Made by a program: the position numbers and the translations under genes | NCBI GenBank assembly: GCA_964424545.1 | Contig: CAYRJN010000004.1 | Location: 1-46,375, forward strand | Direction: 5' to 3' | DNA length: 46,375 bases | From: JAUVIB01 sp964424545 | GTDB taxonomy: Bacteria > Calditrichota > Calditrichia > Calditrichales > Calditrichaceae | The notes under the pieces: model-generated | Database searches by the model: none | Told to the model about the DNA's origin: nothing | Seen by the model: the letters and a program-made list of their open reading frames with translations, nothing else | In this document: positions 16,716-26,462 of the stretch, piece after piece | Numbering within the stretch: the first letter of the stretch is position 1 | Layout: each line of letters starts with the position of its first letter

Positions 16716-18523
16716 TTATTCAATTATAGTGGTTAAGAGGTTGTCTTTCTGCAGCATTTTTTCAAAATCACTCAACTCGGTCGGCTGGCTGAATAAATAT
16801 CCTTGGAACTTATTACAGTTATAATTATTTAGCACATGAAGGTCTTCCAATTGTTCAACACCTTCGGCAATAACGTCTTTGTTTAAATTCTGCCCGAGAA
16901 TAATAATCGATTTAACCAATTCTTTATGATAATCGCTGGTATTCAAATATTGAATAAAAGATTTATCAATTTTAATGGCCGTTGCCGGTACGCGATGAAG
17001 ATAAGACAAGGAAGCATAACCTATTCCAAAATCATCTATAGCCAAACCTACACCAAGATCGGATATCTTATTGATATTACTCATTACGGCATCGAGCTCA
17101 TCAAGATAGCTGGTTTCCGTCAATTCAAGTTGTATTTTTTTAGGATCTATATGCAAATAATTTAACGTGTTTGTGATACGTCTGACAATGTTGTTCGCTT
17201 GTAATTGTTTAGCGGATAAATTAATGGAAACATAAAGATCTTTATCAACCTTGCTTGAAAATGTTTTAAAATCATAACAAGCCTTGTTAAACACCCAGTC
17301 GCCTATATTGGTAATTAAATTACTTTCTTCGGCTATTTGGATAAATGTATCCGGAGATATCCACCCTAATTCGGGACTGCGCCAGCGTAATAGCGCCTCC
17401 GTACCCACAACGTTGTAATTATTGGATGAGCCGTTTTTCGCGACGATCGGTTGATAGACCAATTTAAACTGATTTTCATAATCCTGTTTTTCAACCAGCG
17501 TTTTTAAATTACGTTCGATTAATGTTTTGTTTGCCGCTGCCTCATTCATCTTCGGCGCAAAATATTGATAATTATTTTTCCCCTTACCTTTAGCATAATG
17601 AACGGCGGTATTCAGATTTTTAAGAAGCGACTTTTTATCGCTGCCGTCGCGCGGCATAACCACGATACCGATACTTGTCGTCAGATAAGAGATATTTTGT
17701 CCGAAAATCATATAGGGCGCCGACAGATACGAAATTAACTTTTCCGCAACTCTGCCCGGTTCGAATTTATCTTTTACCTCCGATAAAATGATACCGAATT
17801 CATTTCCACCGATACGAAAAATCGTTTCAATACTAGGAAGACAAAGTTTTATTCTTGAAGCGGCCTCTTTCAAAACCATATCGCCAAAATGAAAACCAAG
17901 CGAATCATTTACCATTTTAAAATTATCAATATCACAGGTTATTATCGCGGAATAGGGATGATGTTCGTGTTTTATCACATCGAGGTGATTATCGAGATAA
18001 GCATAAAATGCATAACGGTTTTTGAGGTTAGTCAGCTGGTCGTGATTGGCAAGGTATTTTATTTCACGCTGACTTAGTATGGTAGCGCTTAAATTGTTTC
18101 CAAAGGAATAAATATATTCGATTTTATCGGGATTTTTTTGTGAAAATACGGGTTTAAAAGTTCGTTTATAATATAGAATTTTACTATTTTAATAAACGGC
18201 AATTTTTCGGTAAAAGTTATTGTTTTTTTTTCGTTTAATACTTTATTAAAATTTGTAATTCTTTTCTTAAGCGCTTCTTTATTTATCTCTAATTTTTTAA
18301 AAAAGAATACATCGCTCTGGCCGATAACCGCCTCCCGCAAATCACGATCCGGGATATACTGTTCATTTACAAAAATATAACTTCCGAAAGGATCATATAC
18401 AGCGACTTCTAAAGGAACGTCTTTGAATATTTTAAACAGGTTCTCTTTAACGAGATCGTCTTTTGGCGTTTTAAACAGTTCCATAGTCGATTTCAGTATT
18501 TTTTTAAGTGTTTCCGTTATCAT
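16716..18523 (-). pseudogene. PAS-GGDEF-EAL protein split by a -1 frameshift
   Basis: The 3' part encodes a GGDEF domain (YLANHDQLTNLKNRYAFY, CDIDNFKMVND, signature RIGGNEFGIIL) and a complete EAL domain (TEALLRW, SINLSAKQL, LELTET, AIDDFGIGYASL, IKIDKSFI, AEGVEQ). The 5' part (18089-18523) encodes a PAS-like domain in another frame. Reading back from GGDEF gives NSKILYYKRTF, then PDKIEYIYSFGNNL, an uninterrupted continuation of PAS. The frames join at the A-run at 18187-18190, where one extra A restores the gene (~600 residues). The EAL residues needed for cyclic-di-GMP hydrolysis are present, while GGNEF (Asp to Asn) suggests an inactive, possibly GTP-sensing cyclase domain. So the intact protein would be a soluble PAS-regulated phosphodiesterase. 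The frameshift may be real or an assembly error. Confidence 0.85.
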
Positions 18524-18860
18524 ACTCAGATTAATTTATCGGAAATTTTAAATTTTGCACAGCCTTCCATAATTATCATAACTATCAGGTTTCAAATTAA
18601 TCTATCTCGGAACATGAGTAATTTAGCCCCCGTTTGTAATGGCTATTGTGTGCTATATCAATTTTTCCTGTTTTTTACTATTAATGCTTTTGATATATTA
18701 ATAAAAAATTCGTATCTTCGAGCTAAATTTATAGCTATATAAATATCAATGAGTTTATAGTTATAAGTTATTCAGTAATAGAATTAAAAGCAACTATCTC
18801 CATAAGCTTTATTAGTAATTTTTACATATTTATTACAAAATAAGCAATATAAGCAATAAA
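18524..18860. other. Divergent promoter region
   Basis: This 337-nt AT-rich gap separates the start of the PAS-GGDEF-EAL gene (minus) from the ECF sigma gene (plus), so it must hold promoters for both. A short AGCTA/TAGCT inverted repeat lies at 18721-18736. No -35/-10 pair stands out clearly and no RNA gene is seen. Confidence 0.35.
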
Positions 18861-19448
18861 ATGATATTTCTTTTAACACAAAATAAAATAGATCAAATAA
18901 ATCCCGAACAATGGGTTGATCTTTACGCCGATTCACTTTATCGATATGCAATTTTACGCGTAAACAATAAAAATATCGCCGAAGATTTGGTGCAAGACAC
19001 CTTCTTATCCGCTTTGAAAAATATTAATCAATTTAAAAAAAAGAGTTCCGTTCGGACATGGTTGATATCAATCCTTAAAAATAAGATTATCGACCACTAT
19101 CGAAAAAACTTTAATAATGTTAAATCCACACAAACTACAAAAAATAATGAAAATAACAGCGATTACCTGGAAAACGGAATGTGGAAAGGAGAAGAAGCTC
19201 CGCAAAACTGGTCCAAATCAGGGGATCATATCTATGAAGATAAGGAATTCCTTTCAATTTTAGAACGCTGCCTCAAATTATTACCTCTTCAAACAAGAGA
19301 AGTTTTCTCGCTTAGAGAGATCGACGGTTTTAAATCAGATGAAATTTGTAAGAAATTAAATATCACATCGTCTAATCTATGGGTATTGCTGCATAGGGCG
19401 CGCAGCATTTTAAGAAAATGTATTGAAAAAAGATGGTTATCAAAATAA
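18861..19448 (+). CDS. ECF-type sigma factor
   Basis: A 195-residue sigma70-family factor with only regions 2 and 4. Region 2 (about 14-80) includes LYRYAILRVNNKNIAEDLVQDTFLSAL and the -10-binding helix SSVRTWLISILKNKIIDHYRKN. Region 4 (about 130-190) has LLPLQTREVFSLREIDGF followed by helix-turn-helix SDEICKKLNITSSNLWVLLHRAR. It directs RNA polymerase to a specific promoter set. The next gene, 26 nt downstream, encodes a small zinc-finger protein that is probably its anti-sigma factor. There is only a weak ribosome binding site before the ATG. The targets cannot be inferred from the window. Confidence 0.93.
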   Translation: MIFLLTQNKIDQINPEQWVDLYADSLYRYAILRVNNKNIAEDLVQDTFLSALKNINQFKKKSSVRTWLISILKNKIIDHYRKNFNNVKSTQTTKNNENNSDYLENGMWKGEEAPQNWSKSGDHIYEDKEFLSILERCLKLLPLQTREVFSLREIDGFKSDEICKKLNITSSNLWVLLHRARSILRKCIEKRWLSK

Positions 19449-19474
19449 GTGATTAATTTATTCCAGATAAAAAT

Positions 19475-19789
19475 ATGAAAAAAACATTACAAAGCATTAA
19501 TATGGGTTTGATGAAGCTGATTGCCATGAGTACGCCGTCTTGCGAAGTAATCGGTCGAAAAATCTCGGAGTCTTTTGACAAGAAGTTGACCATTAAAGAA
19601 CGCATACAGATAAAAATTCATCTTTTAGGATGTACGTTTTGCATGCGCTACAGGGAACAGCTAATAAAGCTTCACAATATGGCTTCAAAGCTGGCCAAAG
19701 AATTTGAGAACGACAAGCGGAATAATATCAAACTTGACGAGAGTGTTAAAATCAAAATAAAAGAGAATATCAAAAAGCATAAATATTAA
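19475..19789 (+). CDS. Small zinc-finger anti-sigma factor candidate (no membrane segment)
   Basis: A 104-residue protein with an H-x3-C-x2-C motif (HLLGCTFC, about residues 49-56), preceded by an upstream Cys (SCEVIGRKISESFD). This is the ZAS/zf-HC2 arrangement of zinc-binding anti-sigma factors. Its position 26 nt after an ECF sigma gene strongly supports that role. The rest is short, basic and helical, with no transmembrane helix, so it would be a cytosolic anti-sigma factor that responds to an internal signal such as thiol oxidation or zinc loss (inference). A weak inverted repeat AAGCAT/ATGCTT at 19775-19803 spans the convergent gap to the U32 gene. Confidence 0.8.
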   Translation: MKKTLQSINMGLMKLIAMSTPSCEVIGRKISESFDKKLTIKERIQIKIHLLGCTFCMRYREQLIKLHNMASKLAKEFENDKRNNIKLDESVKIKIKENIKKHKY

Positions 19790-19801
19790 TCTAAATAATG
19801 C

Positions 19802-21097
19802 TTATGTCATATCTTGCGCAAGGGGCCTCCGCAACAAGGCAAAATCGGATGAAAAATCAGGAATATTTATTTTAACATTTATCCCGCCTCCATGAGCGAT
19901 ATCACGTTGAGAGCCTTCCAAATCTTCAATGGTTTTCACCTTAAAAGGAATCGTATCATCGGGCGTAACCAATTCCAAACGATCTCCTTTTTGAAAACGG
20001 TTGCGAACGCGTATTATCGCTTTTGCGCTTTTTTTATCGTAATCATCAATAATACCTGTAAAAGTGTGCGTATGATCGTTGGAATGGCTTGCTTCGTAAT
20101 TTTGTCCGCGTTCAACAGGATTTCTTTCCAAAAAACCCGTTACATAACCGCGATTGGCCACAGCTTTAACTTCTTCTTTGGTTCGGACGTTAATACTTTT
20201 GCTTTCAAGCGCTTCGTCGATAGCGTTGCGATAGGCGCGCGTAACAATACTGACATAATAAAGCGATTTTGTACGACCCTCGATTTTAAAACTGTCTATC
20301 CCCGCCTTAATAAGATCGTCGATTATGGCAATTGTACTCAGATCTTTAGCATTCATTATATAGGTGCCGTGCTCGTCCTCATCGATAGGCATTAATGAAC
20401 CCGGACGTTCACTCTCCTCAATGTAATAATTATGATTTAAGGGCAAATAATCATCATCTTCGGCAATTTTTTCTTTCGGTTCCCGATAAAGATTATATTG
20501 CCAGCGGCAGGCGTTGGTGCAGCTACCTTGATTGGCGTCACGGTGCGTAAAATAATTGGAAAGCAGACAACGGCCGGAATAAGCAATACAAATAGCGCCA
20601 TGAATAAACGTTTCCAACTCAATATCAGGAACGCGTTGTTTGATCTCTTTTATTTCGTCTATAGAAAGCTCTCGGCTTAAAATAATGCGTTTTAATCCCA
20701 AATCTTTCCAAAATTTTACCGAACGCCAATTAATGGTATTGGCCTGCGTGGAAAGATGAATGGTAAGCTGGGGATATTTTTCTCTCGCCTCCATTATCAT
20801 TCCCGGATCAGACATAATTAAAGCATCGGGTTTGAGCGAAGCAATTGAATCGAGAGATTTTAAAAAAGAATCCACTTTGCGGTTGTGCGGAAAAATATTC
20901 ATGGTCAAATAAAATTGTTTGCCGAGACGATGCGCATACTCCAAAGCATTTTTTAATCTATCATGCGTAAAATCATTTTCCCTTGTGCGCAGGGAAAAAC
21001 GCGGCACCCCGGCATAAACCGCATCAGCGCCGAACGCAAAAGCATATTGCATTTTTTCGTATGTTCCCGCAGGAGATAACAATTCCGGTTTATTCAT
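19802..21097 (-). CDS. trhP: U32-family protein, TrhP/YegQ-like (tRNA 5-hydroxyuridine formation)
   Basis: A 431-residue protein matching peptidase family U32: N-terminal KPELLSPAGTYEKMQYAFAFGADAVYAG, the family signature ETFIHGAICIAYSGRCLLSNYF, and additional cysteines in NQGSCTNACRW, followed by a C-terminal beta domain (about 340-431). This size and motif order fit the YegQ/TrhP subgroup, which takes part in prephenate-dependent 5-hydroxyuridine formation at the tRNA wobble position in Escherichia coli; earlier annotations call it a collagenase-like protease. The conserved Cys residues probably hold an iron-sulfur cluster. Isolated gene, convergent with the anti-sigma gene and divergent from phoH. 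The Shine-Dalgarno sequence is poor. Confidence 0.88.
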   Translation of the reverse strand: MNKPELLSPAGTYEKMQYAFAFGADAVYAGVPRFSLRTRENDFTHDRLKNALEYAHRLGKQFYLTMNIFPHNRKVDSFLKSLDSIASLKPDALIMSDPGMIMEAREKYPQLTIHLSTQANTINWRSVKFWKDLGLKRIILSRELSIDEIKEIKQRVPDIELETFIHGAICIAYSGRCLLSNYFTHRDANQGSCTNACRWQYNLYREPKEKIAEDDDYLPLNHNYYIEESERPGSLMPIDEDEHGTYIMNAKDLSTIAIIDDLIKAGIDSFKIEGRTKSLYYVSIVTRAYRNAIDEALESKSINVRTKEEVKAVANRGYVTGFLERNPVERGQNYEASHSNDHTHTFTGIIDDYDKKSAKAIIRVRNRFQKGDRLELVTPDDTIPFKVKTIEDLEGSQRDIAHGGGINVKINIPDFSSDFALLRRPLAQDMT

Positions 21098-21348
21098 TTA
21101 GCAATCCATAAAAAAATTAAATATTTTTGAATCTACTGGAATTTTAATAAACAATCAAATTAGTTAACATCGGGCGGTATTACGGTTAGACTAAACGTCA
21201 ATTTTTAACGATGGACGGATAAATCAATCAGTATCAGCACATAATACATAAGCGTCTCTTTGGTAATCCCTTGTTATAAAATAAATTTGATTTTCATTTT
21301 CAATTGCTTATTCTTATATATATCATATAACTAAAACGGAACGGATAT

Positions 21349-22755
21349 ATGAATGATGCAACGCTTTTAAAACAAAAAGATAACAGACGGGTTTATGTGC
21401 TTGATACCAATGTATTGCTTCACGATCCTTCGGCCATTTTCCGCTTTGATGAACATTTTGTACTCATCCCGCTTTCGGTAATTGATGAAATAGACGGGAA
21501 AAAAAGCGATCCGGTAATCGGCTATAATGCCAGAGATATCAGCGCGAAACTGGAACAATTGATCAACCGTAACCAGGATTCCAAACTCGGCATTCCTATT
21601 CCCAACGGTAAAGAAGGCGTCATTTTGCTGATTCACGGTTATGTATCCGATAAATTCCCCAAAGAATTGTCGCTAACCTACAAAGATAATGTCATCCTTT
21701 CACAAATTATCGGGTTAAAGGAATCCTTCCCGCATCGCGAGTTTATATTTGTTACCAAAGACCGCAATCTGCGCATTAAAAGTATTGCCTTGGAAATCAA
21801 TTCCGAAGATTACCGCCATGATAAAATCTCGGAAGAGTATCTTTCCAGTTTTTTCCAACCTATAAAAGAAATACAATTGGACGAGGATGAAATAAAAACC
21901 ATTTTTTCATCGGATAAGGGTGATAATTGGGACGGACAGTATAAAAAAAGATGGCATTTACGAGAGAACGAAGGTGTTGCGCTTTTTGACCCCAATAATC
22001 ATTTTTTTGGAATGGGAATCCGCAAAGGAGACCGCCTGAAATATTTTGACTATCACTCAACCAACGTTCTCGGCTACTCGCCCAAAGTTATCGACCCGCA
22101 TTATGAATATAATTTTGAACAGGCTATTTGTATGCAGCAGGCTATGGACGACGACATTAAGGTTCAAATTATTATCGGCAGAGCGGGAACCGGAAAAACA
22201 CACATTGCCCTTGGCGCCGCCTTGGAAAAAGTTTTTAAAGAAAGGAAATACGACTCCGTTAAATTGATTAAACCCATAATAACAAAAAGCCGCTTAGGTG
22301 AAGACATCGGATATCTACCGGGTTCCATGAAGCGAAAATTATTGCCTAAAATGCGTCCTTTTATAGACAAGCTGCGTTTATTTACCAAAGAGGGCGAAGA
22401 AGAAGAAAGTTACAAAAAATTACTTGATTCAGGTATTATTGAAATAATGAATCTTGCCGATGTTAGGGGAACGGACCTCTCCAACGCCTTCGTCATTTTT
22501 GATGAAGCACAAAACGCCAATCCGTTTCAGATGCGTACGCTCGGCACCCGCCTCGGCGAAAACACAAAACTTATCGTTCTCGGCGATCCGACTCAAATAG
22601 ACAGTATTTATCTCGACAAATACAGCAATGGTTTAATTAACCTTTATGAAAACTCATTGAAACGCTCTTCGAATTTTATCGCCCAAATTTGTCTTGTGCA
22701 AATGGTTCGCTCTCATACCTCCAAATGGTTTGAAGAAACGTTAAAATCTAAATAG
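21349..22755 (+). CDS. PIN-PhoH family ATPase/ribonuclease (PhoH2/YlaK-like)
   Basis: A 468-residue two-domain protein. Residues about 14-150 form a PIN nuclease domain with acidic residues in VLDTNVLLHD, VIDEIDG, YKDNVILSQI and VTKDRNLR. Residues about 240-465 form the PhoH ATPase with Walker A GRAGTGKT (277-284) and Walker B FVIFDEAQN, plus LGDPTQID near sensor I. Fusions of this type are reported to couple ATP-driven RNA unwinding to RNA cleavage. A GGAACGG site lies upstream of the ATG. The mutY gene starts 8 nt after the stop, so the two form an operon. Confidence 0.95.
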   Translation: MNDATLLKQKDNRRVYVLDTNVLLHDPSAIFRFDEHFVLIPLSVIDEIDGKKSDPVIGYNARDISAKLEQLINRNQDSKLGIPIPNGKEGVILLIHGYVSDKFPKELSLTYKDNVILSQIIGLKESFPHREFIFVTKDRNLRIKSIALEINSEDYRHDKISEEYLSSFFQPIKEIQLDEDEIKTIFSSDKGDNWDGQYKKRWHLRENEGVALFDPNNHFFGMGIRKGDRLKYFDYHSTNVLGYSPKVIDPHYEYNFEQAICMQQAMDDDIKVQIIIGRAGTGKTHIALGAALEKVFKERKYDSVKLIKPIITKSRLGEDIGYLPGSMKRKLLPKMRPFIDKLRLFTKEGEEEESYKKLLDSGIIEIMNLADVRGTDLSNAFVIFDEAQNANPFQMRTLGTRLGENTKLIVLGDPTQIDSIYLDKYSNGLINLYENSLKRSSNFIAQICLVQMVRSHTSKWFEETLKSK

Positions 22756-22763
22756 TATTGTTA

Positions 22764-23837
22764 ATGGACTTAATAATAGATTCGGCCGCGTTCCGTAATA
22801 ATTTATTAAACTGGTTTGAAAATAACGCGCGCAAATTACCGTGGAGAAATGATCCGCATTGGTATAAAACATTCCTTTCCGAATTTATGTTACAACAAAC
22901 CCAGGTTGAGCAGGTCATTCCCTATTACCATAAATTTTATAATCGATTCCCCAATATTGAAAGGCTTGCATCTGCCGACGAGCATGAAATTCTTACGATT
23001 TGGGCTGGCCTAGGCTATTATTCAAGAGCAAGGAACTTACGCAAAGCGGCAATAATGATTGTTAACGACTTTTCCGGCAAATTTCCACTGAATATAAATG
23101 AAGTGTTATCCTTGCCCGGAATCGGTGTATATACCGCTCATGCCATACTTTCCATTGCCTTTAACAAACCTTTTGCTGTGGTTGACGGCAACGTTAAAAG
23201 AGTAATTAGCAGACTTTTTACTATTAATGATGATATTTCATCCAAACAAGGATTTAGGAAAATATCTATGATAAGCGAAGCGCTGCTTGATAAAAGGAAT
23301 CCGTCGAAATATAACGAGGCCGTCATGGAACTGGGAGCCACCGTTTGTAAAACAAAGAACGCCCATTGTATGGATTGCCCTGTAAAATTTTTTTGTAATG
23401 CAAATGCAAAAAACAGCGTTCATTTCTATCCCGTTAAAACGCCTGCAAAAAGGAAAAAGGAATTATTCTACTATACTTTCGTTATTGAATATAATCGACG
23501 TTTCCTAATAATCAAAAGACCGTCAAAAGGATTGCTTGCCTCAATGTGGGAATTTCCTTCTATAGAGGGTCAAAAAAACGCTTACTCGAAAAATCAATTA
23601 AACAAATTTCTTAATAATGCTTTTGGAATTAAAGGGGAAATAAAACAAATATTTAAGAGTATAAAACATCAATACACGCACATAAACGCTTCTTATACGC
23701 CAATTCGGGTTATCCCTAAAGAAATAAAAATTATAAGCGGTCTTTCCACTGATTATGAATGGGTTGAAGCAAGCGAATTAATGGGTTTTCCAATTCACGC
23801 AGCACATAAAAAAATAATTAAAAAATTAAAAATTTAG
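22764..23837 (+). CDS. mutY: A/G-specific adenine DNA glycosylase MutY
   Basis: A 357-residue base-excision repair enzyme that removes adenine mispaired with 8-oxoguanine. The HhH-GPD core has the catalytic Glu in LSEFMLQQTQV, the hairpin LPGIGVYTAHAI and the catalytic Asp in VVDGNVKR. The [4Fe-4S] cluster ligands are spaced C-x6-C-x2-C-x5-C in VCKTKNAHCMDCPVKFFC. A NUDIX-like C-terminal domain (about 225-359) that recognises 8-oxoG follows, with LLASMWEFPSIE. The frame opens at TTG 22758, but ATG 22764 is the likely start. It is coupled to the PIN-PhoH gene upstream. Its 3' end overlaps the convergent patatin gene by 12 nt. Confidence 0.97.
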   Translation: MDLIIDSAAFRNNLLNWFENNARKLPWRNDPHWYKTFLSEFMLQQTQVEQVIPYYHKFYNRFPNIERLASADEHEILTIWAGLGYYSRARNLRKAAIMIVNDFSGKFPLNINEVLSLPGIGVYTAHAILSIAFNKPFAVVDGNVKRVISRLFTINDDISSKQGFRKISMISEALLDKRNPSKYNEAVMELGATVCKTKNAHCMDCPVKFFCNANAKNSVHFYPVKTPAKRKKELFYYTFVIEYNRRFLIIKRPSKGLLASMWEFPSIEGQKNAYSKNQLNKFLNNAFGIKGEIKQIFKSIKHQYTHINASYTPIRVIPKEIKIISGLSTDYEWVEASELMGFPIHAAHKKIIKKLKI

Positions 23838-26462
23838 ACCGAAAGAAAGATAACCAAGCTCTTTTCCTGAAAAGGTTCTGCCGTAAGCAAATTTTAACGG
23901 CCCAAGGAAAGTGTTAAAACCGATACAAACGCCCATCGCTGCTTCCATATCGTCGGTAGAAATTAAAAGCGTCGGTTCCCGCCAAACGCCGCCGACATCA
24001 TATCGCATTGAAATATAAGTTTCATCAAATATTCCAATAGGTATTCTCAAACGATATTCGGAGGATAATAACAACTGCTGTTTACCAAATAATTCGTTTT
24101 GCCAATAACCGTAAAAATCATCCAACCCGCCCATTCTAAAATTCTCCGAAAACGGAAGGGTTTTATCGCCTATTCCAATATGCGCTCGCAAATGCCAAGT
24201 ATGCACTCTGTTTAACGTGAAGTAACGTTCGAGATGAACCAATGCCTTGGTATAACCACGATCGCTGTTTAAGAGAATATTACTGCCGCTTTCAAACATC
24301 CAATAAAAATATCCGCCGTCTGTTGGAAATGCTCTTTTATTACGTCCGTCGCTCACAGACTTAAATGAGATCGTATGAAGTTCAATATTTTGCCCCTTAT
24401 CGAAAATACCATCATATACGATATCTTCAACATTCTCAATACGAAACTGACCGATAATTTGGCCGAGATGAAACAACTGAAAGCCAACCTGTATTTTCAA
24501 TCCGAAACGTTTTTCATAATATTGGCCGACTTCCTCATTATCTAAATAAAAAGGATTAATCTCAGTATTAAAATAAGCTAGTCCGTTAACCGTTAAATAG
24601 GTGTCAAATATGCGATCGTTACGAAGGTTTAGGGCGTAAAAATTATCATACGTTCCAAAACGGCCGATAAGCGTTGTTTTTATACCGTTTCCCAAAAAAT
24701 TCTGATCCGTAAAAGCAAGATAAAGCTGAGCGCGCCTATCGTTATCAACTTTTCCGCCGATGTTCATTCTAACCGAAGATTTTTCTTTCACTTTAACTTT
24801 TAGCGTATAACCCATGGGATTTTTTTGTACGCCGACTCCAACACGCTCAAACAATCCGGAAGAATAGACATTTTTCATCGATTCATTAATCATACGCCAA
24901 TTAAACGCCTTATTTTTCAATGCGTTAAAATCCCGCATAATTACATAATCCTTAGTTCGTTTATTTCCGGATATTACGACATTTGTTATGATGCCTTCAT
25001 CTATGTTAATTGTTAAAACACCTTTGAGGCTGTCAATGCTGATATCTTTTATTTCCATTAGTGTATTGCCTTCTTTATAATACGCTTTACGTATTTTTTC
25101 CAGATCGGTCTTTAGGGAATCAACATTAATTTTACGATTAATTTGCAGAGTAAAAAGTTTTGCTATTTTCTGCGCGTTATTTTTAGCAGCATCGATAATG
25201 TCTATTTTTTGCAACACGGAACACGATACCGCGTTAATTTTCAGATTTACGCGCCCTTGCGACGTATCAACAACGCATTGCACTTTTTTATACCAACCGC
25301 TGTTAATCAAGCTATCCAAAAAAGCATTGATCATTGAGCAAGAAAGACTATCCCCTGCCGCAAACCAAGGCGCTATTTTTAAATTGTTAGGTGCATCCAC
25401 AGAGCTTATTATACCATAAAAATCCGCTAAAGGATAACTGTCGCTATGGCGTTGGAAAACATAATCTAATTTGGCCATTTGTAACTCGGCCGCCTTCTCA
25501 CCAGCGGCAATTAAACTGTCTATCTTGGAAAAATCAGTATTATTTATATTGGGAACATTCGGCCTTATTAATATATCGGCTTGGTTTTTCTTTTTTTCAT
25601 AAGCGGAACGAGACATAATTGTCGTAACCTGATCGGCAATTTCCCATGGCAGCTTTAATTCATCTTTTTTGCGTAAAACGGTGCTCATATCACTGGCGAT
25701 AATAATATCCGCCCCCATATTTTTTACAACGCCAACGGGTAGATTACTTACCAATCCTCCGTCCACTAATAAAAGCGAATCTCGAACGACCGGTGAAAAA
25801 AGAAGCGGAATTACCATGGAAGCATTAATACTTTCCGGTAAACTCCCATCCTTTAATACGATCATTTTTCCCGTAATAAGATCGGTGGCAACCGCTCTAA
25901 AAGGTATCTTCAAATCATCAAAGCTATTCTTAACCTGATACGGCGCTTTAATAATTAACTTGGTAATTATGGTGAGAAGTTTTTGCCCGGGCGTTAACGC
26001 ATTAGGGATATAAGGTTTTAGACCGTTAAAACCGATGGATAATAAATAACGGTCGTATTCCTCTTTTTGCTGCATAAAAAGCGATGTCCGTTCGGTTTTA
26101 TCGCTAAAAATAGTTTTCCAGTTTATGGTTTTAAAAATATGTTCTATTTCATCGGGCGTGTACCCGGCGGTATATAACCCTCCGATAAAACTGCCGATGC
26201 TTGTTCCTGCAATATAATCAATAGGGATATTATGCTTTTCAATATATTTCAAAACGCCGATATGCGCTACTCCGCGCGACCCTCCGCCGCTTAGAGCCAA
26301 TCCGACCGCAGGCTTCTTTTTTAAATTCGGTTCCGATATAACGACTATTTTGTTTTTTTTTAGTTCAATTCTTTTACTAAATGAAAATGGCTTTGAAAAC
26401 GCCTCATTTACAATAAGGATTAAACTAAAGATTATAATTAATGTTTTTATTCTTAGCTCCAT
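23826..26462 (-). CDS. Patatin-like phospholipase fused to POTRA and Omp85 barrel
   Basis: An 878-residue exported protein with a signal peptide (to about residue 23). The patatin domain (about 52-300) carries the oxyanion loop GGGSRG, nucleophile Ser88 in GTSIGS, and the catalytic Asp in VDGGLVSNLPV, so the Ser-Asp dyad is intact. Between about 360 and 570 lie POTRA-like repeats, and 580-878 is an Omp85/BamA-type barrel ending in ...YLSFGLNF with terminal Phe. The architecture is that of PlpD-type (type Vd) proteins: a lipase carried by its own outer-membrane barrel. Homologues cleave phospholipids; here the lipase has no obvious cleavage linker, so it may stay attached in the periplasm. A long non-coding stretch precedes it. 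Confidence 0.95.
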   Translation of the reverse strand: MELRIKTLIIIFSLILIVNEAFSKPFSFSKRIELKKNKIVVISEPNLKKKPAVGLALSGGGSRGVAHIGVLKYIEKHNIPIDYIAGTSIGSFIGGLYTAGYTPDEIEHIFKTINWKTIFSDKTERTSLFMQQKEEYDRYLLSIGFNGLKPYIPNALTPGQKLLTIITKLIIKAPYQVKNSFDDLKIPFRAVATDLITGKMIVLKDGSLPESINASMVIPLLFSPVVRDSLLLVDGGLVSNLPVGVVKNMGADIIIASDMSTVLRKKDELKLPWEIADQVTTIMSRSAYEKKKNQADILIRPNVPNINNTDFSKIDSLIAAGEKAAELQMAKLDYVFQRHSDSYPLADFYGIISSVDAPNNLKIAPWFAAGDSLSCSMINAFLDSLINSGWYKKVQCVVDTSQGRVNLKINAVSCSVLQKIDIIDAAKNNAQKIAKLFTLQINRKINVDSLKTDLEKIRKAYYKEGNTLMEIKDISIDSLKGVLTINIDEGIITNVVISGNKRTKDYVIMRDFNALKNKAFNWRMINESMKNVYSSGLFERVGVGVQKNPMGYTLKVKVKEKSSVRMNIGGKVDNDRRAQLYLAFTDQNFLGNGIKTTLIGRFGTYDNFYALNLRNDRIFDTYLTVNGLAYFNTEINPFYLDNEEVGQYYEKRFGLKIQVGFQLFHLGQIIGQFRIENVEDIVYDGIFDKGQNIELHTISFKSVSDGRNKRAFPTDGGYFYWMFESGSNILLNSDRGYTKALVHLERYFTLNRVHTWHLRAHIGIGDKTLPFSENFRMGGLDDFYGYWQNELFGKQQLLLSSEYRLRIPIGIFDETYISMRYDVGGVWREPTLLISTDDMEAAMGVCIGFNTFLGPLKFAYGRTFSGKELGYLSFGLNF

